From Nostoc linckia z4 (GTDB lineage: Bacteria; Cyanobacteriota; Cyanobacteriia; Cyanobacteriales; Nostocaceae), in the NCBI RefSeq assembly GCF_002608075.1, contig NZ_LAHA01000025.1:1-57543 (forward strand): DNA of 57,543 nucleotides, read 5' to 3'. Made by a program: the position numbers and the translations under genes. Below are positions 45,126 to 55,426 of the stretch, in pieces. The number at the start of each line of letters is the position of its first letter. Within the stretch, counting starts at the first letter, position 1. The notes under the pieces were generated by a model, which was given only the letters and a program-made list of their open reading frames with translations, had not been told where the DNA came from and did not search any database.

Positions 45126-46811
45126 CTAGCTACCAGAGGCTAGTTGCAAACCTTCGGCTATGGGCCCTAAAGCTAGAACCGGAAAGAAAGTCAAGACTCC
45201 CAAAATCAGGGTTACTCCAGCAGCGATGCCCATAAATACCCAAGAATCAGTTCTGAGGGTACCGGGAGTTTCTTGTACTTGTTGTTTACCAGACATGCCG
45301 TCTGCTAACAGGAGGATGGCAAACATGGGGATGTAGCGTCCTACTATCAAGCTAACTAAAGTACTTGTATTCCACCAAAGGCTATTATCTTTCAATCCTT
45401 CCAAGCCAGAACCATTGTTTGCCCCGGCTGAGGCAAATTCATAAACTACTTGGGAAATGCCGTGATATCCAGGATTGCTAATTCCAGATAGGGAAATTGG
45501 ATAAGCTAAGGCAATGGCGCTGGGAATTAAAACTACAATTGGGTGAATTAACAGCACTAGACTGGCAAGGACAATTTCTCGTTTCTCGATTTTGCGCCCT
45601 AAAAATTCTGGGGTGCGTCCCACCATTAACCCAGTGAGAAAAACGGTGAGAATTAAGTAAATAAATAAGTAAGCTGTTCCAGTTCCTTGACCACCCCAGA
45701 TAACTTGGATAAATAAGTTAAAAAGAGTGGAAAATATGCCCTGTGGCATTAGGGAATCATGCATTCCGTTCACAGCACCACACATGGTGGCGGTGGTCAT
45801 CACTGCCCACAATGCCGTTTGCGCCCAACCAAATCTAACTTCCTTACCCTCTAAACTCGGCTGTTCTAATCCAATGGTTCTGTTTACCAGGGGATTTCCT
45901 TGCAGTTCTCCGATGGCTGTAACTCCAACCAAAAATACAAAAACCGCAAACACCATCCAAAAAAGCAACCATGCTTGTTTGATGTTATTAGCAAACACGC
46001 CATAAGTGTAAATCAAGGCTGCTGGGATGGCAATCATGGCGATCGCTTCAATTAAATTAGAAGCACCATTGGGATTTTCAAAGGGATGGGCAGAATTTGT
46101 GCCAAAAAAGCCACCGCCATTTTCCCCCAACATTTTAATGGCCTCAAAGGATGCTACCGGGCCTCTGGCAATGTACTGGGTTCCTCCTTCTAAGGTTGTC
46201 ACATCCATCGTCTTAGCTAATGTTTGCGGTACACCTACTAAAACTAAGGCGATGGCGGCAACAATTGATATTGGTAGTAATATTCGCGTAATGGCACGGA
46301 TAAGATCTACGTAAAAGTTACCTAGTCGTCTGCCAGTCAACCCCCGAATAAAAGCAATTCCCACCGCTAAGCCGGTGGCTGCGGAGGCAAACATTAAAAA
46401 GCCTAAAGCGGATACCTGACTAAAATAACTTAAGGTCGTCTCACCAGCATAGTGTTGCTGGTCGGTATTCGTTAAAAAGGAAATTGTCGTGTGCAGCAAT
46501 ATATCCCAATTCGGCCTACCAAAACCATTAGGATTCCAAGGTAAAAATTTCTGAAAATACAGCAGTAAATACACTGAAATACCCATTATCAGATTTGTGC
46601 ATATTACAGCCCGGATATACTGCCAGCCCGTCATATCATCTTTTGTGCGGACACCCGATAGTACATATATACTTCGCTCTATTGGGTTCATTAAGAAATC
46701 AAGTAGCGTTCTTTCTCCCAAGAAAACACGTGCTATGTATCTTCCAAACACCGGAGTAATCGCTACAACTATACACAGCGTTAAGGCGATTTGCAAAAAA
46801 CCTTGTCCCAT
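45126..46811 (-). CDS. kdpA: K+-transporting ATPase subunit KdpA
   Basis: 561 residues, the potassium-channel-like subunit. The four selectivity-filter regions are visible: TNTDQQHY (first), [19 protein letters not shown] (second), GGQGTGTAY (third) and [10 protein letters not shown] (fourth). Ten or so membrane spans. First gene of the operon kdpA-kdpB-(small ORF)-kdpC-kdpD. The promoter must lie in 46812-46960; no KdpE-like site was recognised. Confidence 0.97.
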   Translation of the reverse strand: MGQGFLQIALTLCIVVAITPVFGRYIARVFLGERTLLDFLMNPIERSIYVLSGVRTKDDMTGWQYIRAVICTNLIMGISVYLLLYFQKFLPWNPNGFGRPNWDILLHTTISFLTNTDQQHYAGETTLSYFSQVSALGFLMFASAATGLAVGIAFIRGLTGRRLGNFYVDLIRAITRILLPISIVAAIALVLVGVPQTLAKTMDVTTLEGGTQYIARGPVASFEAIKMLGENGGGFFGTNSAHPFENPNGASNLIEAIAMIAIPAALIYTYGVFANNIKQAWLLFWMVFAVFVFLVGVTAIGELQGNPLVNRTIGLEQPSLEGKEVRFGWAQTALWAVMTTATMCGAVNGMHDSLMPQGIFSTLFNLFIQVIWGGQGTGTAYLFIYLILTVFLTGLMVGRTPEFLGRKIEKREIVLASLVLLIHPIVVLIPSAIALAYPISLSGISNPGYHGISQVVYEFASAGANNGSGLEGLKDNSLWWNTSTLVSLIVGRYIPMFAILLLADGMSGKQQVQETPGTLRTDSWVFMGIAAGVTLILGVLTFFPVLALGPIAEGLQLASGS

Positions 46812-47472
46812 ATATTTTGCGCTCTATATAAATTAAGTGCTATCAAGCTAACCTCTAAAAATAACAGATTAACTGTTGGTTCTCTGATTGCCTGTGGCTT
46901 GGCGATATTTTATAGCAGTATGCTTTGATTTTTGAAGTTATTTGTTTAAAGAGGTATTAGACTTTTTGCATAAGTCGGGAAAAGGGGAAGGGTAAAGGGG
47001 GAAAGGTTTGGTATTTTCCCTTTCCCCAATAAAGATGTATCCCTTTGACCACAAGAGTCCAAAAAGCACTTTTGCACTCTTACTCCATGAGCTGCGCTCA
47101 CAAGGAACAATGAAAATGATGTTGGAACGATTTTGCGTTGTTTCAGCCTCTATTTTCAAGGCAGGTCGCGCTGACACTCCCCTGCCTGACTAAGTATCGC
47201 TAGCCAGCGGCAACGCCTAACGGCGAACGCTCACTTAGTTGTAAAGGCAGGGGATTTTTGCGTAAGTCCTAATTTTATGTTAAGAATATTGAATTTTTAC
47301 TGTTTTGATTTATTAAAAAATCTCAGGGGTGACTTATGGTGTAGCGTAACGCACTTAAATCGTTAAACGGTGCGTTAGCCTTTGGCGTAACACGCCACTA
47401 CTGGACTGACACAGCTAAAATAGTGCATTGTTATATTGAAATAAGCATGATGAATTTTTGAGGTTAATCAAA
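46812..47472. repeat. repeat-rich region between kdpA and the DUF29 gene
   Basis: 46962-47085 is a palindromic purine/pyrimidine element flanked by GACTTTTTGCATAAGTCGGG and CCACAAGAGTCCAAAAAGCAC; parts recur at 5130-5170, 42830-42850 and 49060-49085. 47175-47250 is a hairpin with CCCCTGCC...GGCAGGGG outer arms. A family B end (TTGCGTAAGTCCT) is at 47259-47271. 47336-47398 holds GTAACGCAC repeats like those at 1381. No gene. Confidence 0.6.
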
Positions 47473-47991
47473 ATGACACAAGAATTAATAGACCTCAGAA
47501 CTTGTATCTTAGAAGGACGTTATGCAGATGCCTTGGCAATCGTAGATGAATTAGAGGGCATGAGTAAACAAGCTATTCTGCGTAATATACAGGCTTATTT
47601 AAGAATTTTATTAATTCATTTAATTAAAAACCAACTAGAGCAGAGATTAACAAATTCTTGGGTAGCTTCTATTCGCAATTCAGTTTTAGAAATTAAAAAA
47701 CTTAATCTCAAAGAAAATAAAAAGTCTTATTATCTAAATTTAGAAGAATGGGATACTCATCTAGAAGATGAAATAGAAGTAGCTGTGCGTGATGCCAGTG
47801 TGGAAGTAATGAATGGAATATATAATGAATTTCAACTGACTGAAATGGTAGATAGAAAACAAATTATTCAGGCTGCTTTGAAATTTTTGACATTAACTTA
47901 TTCTTATTCAGCTAAAGAATTACCAGCAGTTGTGGCTGAAACCTTAACTGAGTTACCAGGTGGAGAAGATTGGAAAGTCGGTAGGCAGTGA
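47473..47991 (+). CDS. DUF29 family protein
   Basis: 172 residues of DUF29, a family abundant in cyanobacteria with unknown function. It has the helical N-terminal part (TQELIDLRTCILEGRYADALAIVDELEGMSKQAILRNI), the QAYLRILLIHLIKNQLEQR block and the SWVASIRNSVLEI segment. I start at ATG 47473; a TTG at 47458 is also open. A decayed copy of its 5' end follows at once, so the locus has seen a local duplication. Confidence 0.85.
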   Translation: MTQELIDLRTCILEGRYADALAIVDELEGMSKQAILRNIQAYLRILLIHLIKNQLEQRLTNSWVASIRNSVLEIKKLNLKENKKSYYLNLEEWDTHLEDEIEVAVRDASVEVMNGIYNEFQLTEMVDRKQIIQAALKFLTLTYSYSAKELPAVVAETLTELPGGEDWKVGRQ

Positions 47992-47994
47992 AAA

Positions 47995-48085
47995 ATGACA
48001 CAGGAATTAATCGACTTGAGAACTTGTTGAAAACTTGTATTTTAGAAGGACGAATCAGGCGATCGCTGTTGATTTATCAGTGTAA
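47995..48085 (+). pseudogene. decayed duplicate of the DUF29 gene 5' end
   Basis: From ATG 47995 the first 11 codons read MTQELIDLRTC, identical to the intact gene next door, then a stop. An 11-bp insertion (TGAAAACTTGT, echoing AACTTGT) and frameshifts follow; downstream ILEGR and NQAIAVD still match residues 12-25 of the intact protein. The rest is lost. Confidence 0.85.
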
Positions 48086-48215
48086 GTTACTCAAAATACT
48101 AAAGTAGTAAATATAGTCAATATTCCGGTATGCTGATTGCCAAAGTGTAGTATTTATTTTATATTACTCTACGGATACGCAAACAAAGAAGTTTTCGCCA
48201 ATTCAAGGTAGAGAT

Positions 48216-49049
48216 ATGAGAGAAATAACTCGCCGCAAATTTATCGCCACAGCCACCTTGGCGACGGGTTTTGCCTTGGCAGTGCAACCGATTTCTGCCG
48301 GAGTCATCACCACTGATACCAAGGGATTAACAGCCGGTGCAGTGAAAATTCCTGTCAAGGATGGCGAAATTCCTGCCTATAGAGCAGTACCCGCCACTGG
48401 TGAAAATTTCCCAATTGTTTTAGTAATTCAAGAAATCTTTGGCGTACACGAACACATTCAAGATATTACTCGCCGCTTCGCCAAGTTGGGGTATTTAGCC
48501 ATTGCTCCGGAATTGTTTGTTCGTCAAGGTGATGTTTCAAAATTAAGCAATATCGACGAAATTCGCTCTATTGTTGCCAAAGTACCAGATACCCAAGTGT
48601 TATCTGACCTCGACGCCACAGTAGACTGGGCTGTGAAATCAGCTAAGGGTAATGCCGATAAATTGGGAATTACAGGCTTCTGTTGGGGAGGGCGCATCAC
48701 TTGGCTGTACGCTGCACACAATCCCAAGGTGAAAGCGGGTGTAGCATGGTACGGGCGACTCGTAGGTGATGCTACTAAACTTCAGCCCCAGTACCCCATT
48801 GATATTGCATCAAAACTTACAGTTCCCGTTCTCGGACTTTATGGCGGCCAGGATACGGGTATTCCTTTAGATACAGTAGAGCAAATGCGCGATCGCCTCA
48901 AGTCAAGCAGTAGCAAATCTGAAATCATTGTCTACCCAGACGCACCCCACGCCTTTTTTGCCGATTATCGTCCTTCCTACCGCGAAAAAGAAGCAAAGGA
49001 AGGCTGGCAGCGCCTTTTGGCTTGGTTCAAGGAAAATGGAGTGCAATAA
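48216..49049 (+). CDS. Tat-exported dienelactone hydrolase family protein
   Basis: 277 residues, alpha/beta hydrolase. The N-terminus carries a Tat-type signal ([20 protein letters not shown], cleavage likely near SAG). Catalytic residues of the DLH family are present: Cys in [10 protein letters not shown], Asp in [10 protein letters not shown] and His in [12 protein letters not shown], with Glu in [14 protein letters not shown] enzymes open cyclic lactones, but many paralogues have unknown substrates. No catabolic partners are nearby. Confidence 0.92.
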   Translation: MREITRRKFIATATLATGFALAVQPISAGVITTDTKGLTAGAVKIPVKDGEIPAYRAVPATGENFPIVLVIQEIFGVHEHIQDITRRFAKLGYLAIAPELFVRQGDVSKLSNIDEIRSIVAKVPDTQVLSDLDATVDWAVKSAKGNADKLGITGFCWGGRITWLYAAHNPKVKAGVAWYGRLVGDATKLQPQYPIDIASKLTVPVLGLYGGQDTGIPLDTVEQMRDRLKSSSSKSEIIVYPDAPHAFFADYRPSYREKEAKEGWQRLLAWFKENGVQ

Positions 49050-49079
49050 GCTACAAGATATTAGACAAGAGCGTAAAAG

Positions 49080-49384
49080 TGCTTTTTGGACTTTGGGAAA
49101 AGGGAAAAGGTTAATGGTTCGACAAGCTCACCAACCGGGGAAAGGGAAAATACCAAACCTTTCCCCCTTGCCCCCTTTCCACCTTTCACCGGGTGAGCGA
49201 AAAAAGGTGTGGGGAGTGTGGGGAGTGTGGGGAGTGTGGAGGGTAATTTTTTGGATACTTAGCTAGAAATCCCACACAAAATTTCGTTCACCCCCTTTCA
49301 CCCTTCCCCTTTCCCCCTTCCCCTTTCCCCTTTCCCCCTTCCCCTTTCCCCTTTCCCCCTCTTCCCCGACTTCTCTTAGAAGTC
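49080..49384. repeat. purine/pyrimidine and GGGGAGTGT arrays, ending on the sucD-like stop
   Basis: It contains GGGAAAAGGGAAAAGG, four GGGGAGTGT units (49210-49240), long CCCCTTTCCC tracts, and the family E end CCGACTTCTCTTAGAAGTCT whose TTA (49376-49378) is the stop of the leftward gene. Confidence 0.8.
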
Positions 49385-50218
49385 TATTTGTTCACTAAAT
49401 CCGTTTTTTAACCAATTCTGGAATTTGAGACCAAAATTTGGGTCGCGTCCAATAACTGTTGCTAAAGTTCCGGTTTGACGCCAACTTTTTCCTGGTGGTG
49501 CTTGTCTACCTGCAATGTAGCCAATTACAGGTTTATCAATAGCCTCGGCAATGTACCGCGCTGCGGCTTCTTCACTACCACCACCTGGTTGACCTACTAA
49601 AACAATGGCTTCTGTAGTTTCATCCTCGTCCAGAATTTGTAGCCATTGCAAAAATGAGGAACCAACAATAGCATCACTACCAATGCTGACACTAATGGAC
49701 TGTCCCAAACCAGCTTTTGTTAATTCGTAGGCGACTTCGTAGGTCAAGGTACTGCTGCGACTGACGATCCCCACTGGGCCCGGTGTATAAAATTCGCTGG
49801 GTTGAGTTCCTAAGAGAATTTTTCCTGGTACAACGATCCCCGGACTATTGGGCCCGACAACCAAAGTTTCGCAAGCTTCGGCTTTGCGGAGTAATTGCAC
49901 CATATCTAAAGGTGGCACGCCAGCGGTAATGATAATAATTTGGCTAATGTGAGATGCGATCGCTTCCAATGCCGCATCTAAAACCTCATAGGGATTTACA
50001 CAGATAATTGTTGTGTCAATTGTGCCAAATTGCTCTACTACTTCCTCTACTAAGTCAAATACTGGTAGTTCGTGGAGTTCCTGTCCACCGCATCCAGGAT
50101 TAACACCAGCTACCAAATTTGTGCCGTAGGCTTTCATTTGTGCAACATGAGTGCCTGATATAAATTCACAAAAGCCTTGAATTAAGACTTTACTCTCTGG
50201 CGTTAAGTTCATAATCAA
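49376..50218 (-). CDS. SucD-like CoA-binding protein lacking the phosphohistidine
   Basis: 280 residues resembling the alpha subunit of succinate-CoA ligase: Rossmann CoA domain (KVLIQGFCEFISGTHVAQMKAYGTNLVAGVNPG) and ligase domain. Key sites have changed. The loop APPGKSWRQTG has Gln248 where SucD has the phosphorylated His (APxGKRMGHAG). GPNSPG replaces GPNCPG, and SIGSDAIVG replaces GIGGDPI. With a SucC-like partner upstream, a complex is likely but classical phosphohistidine catalysis is not. The last three codons (Asp-Phe-stop) are supplied by repeat family E. Confidence 0.85.
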   Translation of the reverse strand: MIMNLTPESKVLIQGFCEFISGTHVAQMKAYGTNLVAGVNPGCGGQELHELPVFDLVEEVVEQFGTIDTTIICVNPYEVLDAALEAIASHISQIIIITAGVPPLDMVQLLRKAEACETLVVGPNSPGIVVPGKILLGTQPSEFYTPGPVGIVSRSSTLTYEVAYELTKAGLGQSISVSIGSDAIVGSSFLQWLQILDEDETTEAIVLVGQPGGGSEEAAARYIAEAIDKPVIGYIAGRQAPPGKSWRQTGTLATVIGRDPNFGLKFQNWLKNGFSEQIDF

Positions 50219-50713
50219 TTACCGTAAGCTTGGCAAGCCAGTGAGTTGAGCCACTGGGCATAAAAGGATATGTGTACAATATTGTCTCGATGGGTTTTTC
50301 TAAATTTACTTACTTTTAGCGTTACATTTTCAATTCATCTCCAACATGAAAAATTAATATTAATTCAAGCAAACAAAAATTATTCTCAGTCTCGGAACTT
50401 TGGATATGAGAAAACCTGAACTCTAATTTTTCATGTCAATTGTTGATTTATCAATGGAATCAATTGAAAATCTCTTATCCAAAATTCCCAGACCTCTGAT
50501 TTTTGCCTTTGGTCAATCCCAAATCTCAAATTTCAAATTGTCTGACTATTTCTTTTTATGCCGTTGCATAATTGCGGGATGATTTGAGAATTTGCATCAA
50601 GACATAATTCCCGTGTCTCCGCGTCTCCGTGTCTCCGCGTCTCCGTGTCTCCGTGTCTCCATGCCTCCGTGTCTCCGTGTCTCCGTGTCTCCGTGTCAGC
50701 CTAAATCATCCCA
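50219..50713. repeat. gap between SucD- and SucC-like genes with CCGTGTCTCC array
   Basis: 50563-50612 (GTTGCATAATTGCGGGATGATTTGAG...) recurs almost exactly at 56143-56192. 50610-50698 is about nine 10-bp CGTGTCTCCG units. 50219-50560 is AT-rich with nothing recognised. No gene. Confidence 0.75.
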
Positions 50714-51949
50714 TTATTCAGCAACGCGCTTTTTATTAGTGGGTTTGGCAAGACGAACTGCAACTTCCACTGCCTCATCTAAATTTTCTACCACAATCAG
50801 GGCATTGCTGTGAGTTTCCAGTGTTGCTAAATAATTTTTAGCTTCATTCCACTCAGAACCAGCAAGGCGGACAACTAATGTGGGAACATTCACATCCCGC
50901 GGAATTTTACTACCGTTAGAACGGACAATTTTTAATTTGAGTTCGTTATTGTCTTGCTCGACAAATTTAGCGATAATTTCGGCTAGTTGCTGTGGCTGAG
51001 GAATACTACCCAGGAAATTAATTAGTATAACTTGGATGCTTTTATCAGCGGCCAAAATTTTCAAACCAGTTTCTAGGCGATCGCCAAATGTAGTTGGAGT
51101 AGTATCTGTAAGAAAAGCATGGCGTAGATTCAAACAAACCCCCGGTTTACCGCCAGCATTAGCAACTAAATCCAAAGTTGCCATTACTGAACCAGTACCA
51201 TTACCTAAAATACCGATTTTCCCCTGCATTTGCACGCCATCCCAGTCGCCCAAAATACCGTTAATTTCAGTACTTGGATGACGACTGATGATTTTTGCTG
51301 CCATTTCCGTCAGATCTGGATGACGCTTGATGGCTCGTTCGTTCACCCTGACTTTACCATTAAGAGCCATCACTTCACCATCAGCATTCACCGCTAAGGG
51401 ATTAATTTCAACTAAATCCAGGTCTTTTTGCACAAATAGCTGGTACATCTTCTGGAGAACGCTGCTTACTGATTGCATCAGCTTTCCCTGCAAACCCATT
51501 TTCAAAGCTAGTCGCCTAGCATAAAATGGCGAAAATTCTTGTTCGACCACCACATGATGCATTTTTTCCCCAGCGGATTCCCAATCGATGTTTGCTTCTT
51601 TGCAACCTAAAAGTACAGGTCGGCAAACAGCGGTGTCTAAAACCACCGCCAGATAAAATTCTTGGTTGGCGTCGTATTGGGATTCTGCTAGTACAACCTC
51701 TGGCAACTCGCCCCATATCGGTAAACTAAAGATATTTTGGGCAGCAGCGATGGCGTCGATTGTTGTTTCGGCAAACCTGACTCCACCTGCTTTTGCTCGT
51801 TCTGCCCCATGTACTTGGGATTTCAGGACAATTGGAAAACCAATTTTTAAACGTTTTAAATCTGTGGGATGGTCAATTCGTTGTGAAGGCAATACAGGAA
51901 TGCCTATCTTCCCAAACCATTCTTTAACTTGGTACTCTAATAAATCCAT
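50714..51949 (-). CDS. SucC-like ATP-grasp subunit
   Basis: 411 residues, similar to the beta subunit of ADP-forming succinate-CoA ligase. ATP-grasp N-terminus (MDLLEYQVKEWFGKIGIPV, FPIVLKSQVHGAERAKAGGVRF), metal site DLVEINPLAVNADGEVMALNGKVRVNERA, and C-terminal ligase domain with GKIGILGNGTGSVMATLDLV, where bona fide SucC has a GAGLAM-type loop. It precedes the SucD-like gene on the same strand but is separated from it by 495 bp of repeats. Confidence 0.87.
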   Translation of the reverse strand: MDLLEYQVKEWFGKIGIPVLPSQRIDHPTDLKRLKIGFPIVLKSQVHGAERAKAGGVRFAETTIDAIAAAQNIFSLPIWGELPEVVLAESQYDANQEFYLAVVLDTAVCRPVLLGCKEANIDWESAGEKMHHVVVEQEFSPFYARRLALKMGLQGKLMQSVSSVLQKMYQLFVQKDLDLVEINPLAVNADGEVMALNGKVRVNERAIKRHPDLTEMAAKIISRHPSTEINGILGDWDGVQMQGKIGILGNGTGSVMATLDLVANAGGKPGVCLNLRHAFLTDTTPTTFGDRLETGLKILAADKSIQVILINFLGSIPQPQQLAEIIAKFVEQDNNELKLKIVRSNGSKIPRDVNVPTLVVRLAGSEWNEAKNYLATLETHSNALIVVENLDEAVEVAVRLAKPTNKKRVAE

Positions 51950-52569
51950 TGATACACCTTATCTTGAGACTTTACCAGCTTTTGATGATTGCTGTCTAAA
52001 TATTTGGCAGCACCTTTATTACATATTGGCAGCTATAAAAACTTATTTTTCACGTATCAATTTTATCGAATTCAGCAAATGAGGCAAATTAATTTCTCTA
52101 GCTACAATACTTAATTAATCTCCTCAGTAGACTTTTCGGCATAGAAGATAACTAGTATTCCTGTCAAAAGCCTATAACATAGCAACATTTCCTTAACCTG
52201 TGGATAATTTTGTCACAATTGCTCCACAACTATAATTTTCTCGAAGAGTAGCTATTGTGAATTTAATTGCCACAAAATTATCCAGTGAAAATACTCAAAA
52301 ATATTATTATTCCCATTTTTTTACAGAAAATATATACCTGTGGATAGATTATCTAATCTTGTATCTACTAACTCCAAAATGTAGCACTACGAACAATTAC
52401 TAATATTTTAATTTTTGGTGAAAACTTAGAATTTGTGTTAGAAAGTTGTTCGATTAGATTTTCAGCCTGTGGTTGCTTAAACTGTGCATCTTTATTCAAA
52501 AAACCCAAACAGTTGATTTGACCTCCTTAAAGATAATCAAAACAATATAGAAATCAGTACGAAAGCTCT
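51950..52569. other. 620-bp divergent promoter region, no gene seen
   Basis: AT-rich. Three CTGTGGATA/CTGTGGAT-like words (52198, 52341, 52469) recur. No ORF, tRNA or hairpin of note. Confidence 0.4.
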
Positions 52570-54396
52570 ATGAAAGTAGCAGTTCAACAGGAAGATTTAC
52601 AGCTTTTAGCCAAAACTTTGCAGGAACAATTGCTTGTAGAAGTTCCATTGGCTGGAGTCTTTCAAGTTAAGTGTGCCGTCAATAAAGACGAGCTAATGAT
52701 TTTAACTCAACACCCATCCGGTGTAACAGTTGATGCCGAGACTATCTTTGCAGTTATTGAAGATGCACTTCAGTCTTTAGCACCCTACAGAGAGCAACGA
52801 GTACAATGTTTCCTGAGAGTTTTTGGCGAACAACTTCCTTATGCCAAACGTTTTCTCACTCTCAAGCACAAGACAAAATCCAACGATGGAGATTTGGGCA
52901 TTTGGACATCTGAGGGAATAAGGGGAATCAAGGAAGATGAGGAAGAGGAGGAAGTAGGGAAAGATGAGGAAGCGATATCTTCCTTTTCATCCTTTTCCCC
53001 CTCATCCCCCTCATCAGCTTTGACCTATTTTCCATCCTCAGACGAAACTGAAGAGGAGGAAGTATTTGACCCATTTGCAGATGCACCGAGTTTACCGACT
53101 TCAAAGCCAACACGTCGAATTAAACCCATTTTCTTTGGTGTGGCGTTGGTGGGAATTGTGGTTTTAGGTGTTGGTGGTTATTTACTGACTCGTCCTTGTG
53201 TGATGTCTGAGTGTAAAGAAATACAAATAGCCCAGCAATTAAAAACAGAATCTCCCCAATTAATCCGTCGCGCCAAGTCAGAAAAAGATTTAATCGCAGT
53301 GCATCAACGGTTAACTGACGCTACCACAGCCTTGAATGTAATTCCTAGTTGGTCACCTCGTTACCAAACATCAGAAGAACTCAAAGTAAGTTTGTCTGGA
53401 CGAGCCGAAAAAATCAGCCAGGTAGTTAAGGCTTTGCAAACAGCATCTTTGGCGGCAGAAAAAATTAAAGCTCCCGCACGTACTTTAGAAGAAATACAAG
53501 CTAGGCAACATTTATGGCGACAGGCCATTGCACCACTAGAGGCCGTAACTTCCAACAACGAACTTTATCCGTTAATACAAGCAAAATTATTTAGTTATCG
53601 TATTAGTTTACACACTATTAATCAGCAGATACAAACTGAAGAAAAATGGCTGAAAAAACTAGCAGCAGCAAAAGATGTAGCTAATACAGCCGCAAGTCGT
53701 CAAGCTAGTGCTAAATCATTAAAGGATTGGCAAAAAGTCCAGTCTAACTGGCAAGTAGTGATTAATGCCTTGAGGGTGATTCCCCAAACTAGCCCTGCCT
53801 ATGAAGAAGCCCAAAAGTTGTTATTAGAGTATAAACCTAAGTTAGTCACAGCACGCGATCGCACCACAAAAGAACAATTAGCTGCCAGAACTTACCAACA
53901 AGCTGTTAGCACCGCCAACCAAGCCAAAGTTTATCAACAACAAAATCAATGGCAAGCAGCAGCAACATACTGGGAGCAGGCTTTGGAAACTGCGAAAAAA
54001 GTTTCCCAAGATAGCTTATATTACACTCAAGCTCAGTCGTTAATCGAACCCTACTCAACATCCCTCAAACAAGCGCAAGAAAAACTACAAGTAGTTAGTG
54101 ATTTGCAACAAACCCGCACTGACTTAGAGAAAACCTGTGTTAATGGAATTCGGATTTGCACCTTTAGTATGGAGGATGCAGGAATTATTGTCCGGTTAAC
54201 CCCTGAGTATGACCAATTAAGGCAAAATACTTCGGTTAATCCTGAATCTGAGAATTCAAATACTGCTATCGATCTCACCAATCACTTGCAAGTCTTACAG
54301 GAAGCCTTGGCTGTAATTAGTGACAATGCCAACTTGTCCCTTTCCCTTTATGATTCTCAAGGTCAGGTAATTTATACGCGGACATTGGGAGGGTAG
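52570..54396 (+). CDS. large one-span protein of unknown function
   Basis: 608 residues; I do not recognise a family. Residues 1-105 form a compact domain (KVAVQQEDLQLLAKTLQEQL, VQCFLRVFGEQLP). 118-180 is a low-complexity acidic/Ser-rich linker (KEDEEEEEVGKDEEA, SFSSFSPSSPSS). One membrane helix at about 184-207 (IKPIFFGVALVGIVVLGVGGYLL) is followed by some 340 residues of Ala/Gln/Lys-rich helices, probably coiled coils or TPR-like repeats outside the membrane, and a small C-terminal domain. It is convergent with the cyclic-nucleotide protein, 15 bp away. Confidence 0.75.
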   Translation: MKVAVQQEDLQLLAKTLQEQLLVEVPLAGVFQVKCAVNKDELMILTQHPSGVTVDAETIFAVIEDALQSLAPYREQRVQCFLRVFGEQLPYAKRFLTLKHKTKSNDGDLGIWTSEGIRGIKEDEEEEEVGKDEEAISSFSSFSPSSPSSALTYFPSSDETEEEEVFDPFADAPSLPTSKPTRRIKPIFFGVALVGIVVLGVGGYLLTRPCVMSECKEIQIAQQLKTESPQLIRRAKSEKDLIAVHQRLTDATTALNVIPSWSPRYQTSEELKVSLSGRAEKISQVVKALQTASLAAEKIKAPARTLEEIQARQHLWRQAIAPLEAVTSNNELYPLIQAKLFSYRISLHTINQQIQTEEKWLKKLAAAKDVANTAASRQASAKSLKDWQKVQSNWQVVINALRVIPQTSPAYEEAQKLLLEYKPKLVTARDRTTKEQLAARTYQQAVSTANQAKVYQQQNQWQAAATYWEQALETAKKVSQDSLYYTQAQSLIEPYSTSLKQAQEKLQVVSDLQQTRTDLEKTCVNGIRICTFSMEDAGIIVRLTPEYDQLRQNTSVNPESENSNTAIDLTNHLQVLQEALAVISDNANLSLSLYDSQGQVIYTRTLGG

Positions 54397-54411
54397 CAGT
54401 TCACTAGATAA

Positions 54412-54852
54412 TTAACTTTGTAAAGAAGTCACATTCATATCCTCATTCAATCTGCGAATCAGCCGTGATAACTCACGAATGATATTCACCGCAATATCTG
54501 GAGTTTCTTCAATGGCATCATATAATTGCTCTTGCGTTAATTCTAGAAATTCACAAGGTTCTAGAGTCGTGGCGCTGGCGGAACGGGGTTGAGTATCAAA
54601 TACTGCCATTTCACCAAAGTATTTTCCCTGTTCTACCTCTGCCAGCTGTTTGTTTCCAATATGTACTTTAACTCGACCCGACACCACAATATAAAGCGAT
54701 CGCCCTTCTTCTCCTTGCCTGAAAATTGTGTAATTAGCTGGAAATGACAGTTCATTCATCACTGAAGTCAGCCGCACAATAAAATCGTCTCGCAATTCCT
54801 TAAAAATTGGGACTCGCCGGACAAATAATAGACGGTCAACACTAGTTAGCAT
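54412..54852 (-). CDS. single-domain cyclic nucleotide-binding protein
   Basis: 146 residues, almost only a CNB domain. The beta roll (YTIFRQGEEGRSLYIVVSGRVKVHI) and the phosphate-binding cassette FGEMAVFDTQPRSASATT are intact, with Glu and Arg in the places that hold the ribose phosphate of cAMP or cGMP. There is no HTH or kinase domain, so it must act through partners. The C-terminal helix (IIRELSRLIRRLNEDMN) could dimerise. Confidence 0.9.
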   Translation of the reverse strand: MLTSVDRLLFVRRVPIFKELRDDFIVRLTSVMNELSFPANYTIFRQGEEGRSLYIVVSGRVKVHIGNKQLAEVEQGKYFGEMAVFDTQPRSASATTLEPCEFLELTQEQLYDAIEETPDIAVNIIRELSRLIRRLNEDMNVTSLQS

Positions 54853-55426
54853 AATTACGAGTTAAAAATAAGAATTTAGAATTCAGAATTTAGAATTCAG
54901 AATTGAGGAATTAGAGCAAAGAAATGGGAGATTTATACCCGCCACTAATTGTAGTCCACTAAATTGAAAATTTGATGTGGTGCTTGAGGAGTTATTCATT
55001 GAAAGCAACGGCTGAGACTTCCAATTCTCAAAAGACTGTTGACCTTTGACGGTTCACAGTCAACAGTCATCTGTTAGCGGCCCATTCTGAATTCTGAATC
55101 CTGACTCCTGAATTCTCTTTTAATCACTTTAATTTATCATTTTAAAAAACAAGAGTATTTGCTCTTATTCGGTCAAAAGTCATAATATTGACTGCATGAA
55201 CTCCCAAGGTACCTTGCTGAGAAAAAAAATCACCAATTTGATTGGAGGCGTAGTTTACCACCGTAAGCATCGCTTTTAAAAGTTGGACAATTGGCTGTTG
55301 TCTGGCGAACTTCTATTAGTTGTTAGTTGTCGCGAGAAAAAACAGTCAAACAATATCCTGAACTGTCATCACATCGAAAAGCAAAGTCAGGATTTGAGGA
55401 CAAACAGCATTGAATCTTTGTGAGTA
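54853..55426. other. gap upstream of the CadD-like gene, repeats only
   Basis: Tandem GAATTTAGAATTCA units (54870-54905), a TGTTGACCTTTGACGG/CAACAGTCAT palindrome (55033-55068), and a CCTGAACTG...AGTCAGGA hairpin (55350-55393) in the leader of the next gene. No riboswitch consensus was recognised. Confidence 0.45.

Noticed and set aside
47008..47193. Possible transposase fragment near the CCCCTGCC hairpin
   Set aside because: The translation shows no recognisable transposase motif, and most of the stretch is a purine/pyrimidine repeat.
55190..55426. Metal riboswitch in the leader of the CadD-like gene
   Set aside because: Only a small generic hairpin is visible; the yybP-ykoY or other metal-sensing consensus was not found by eye.
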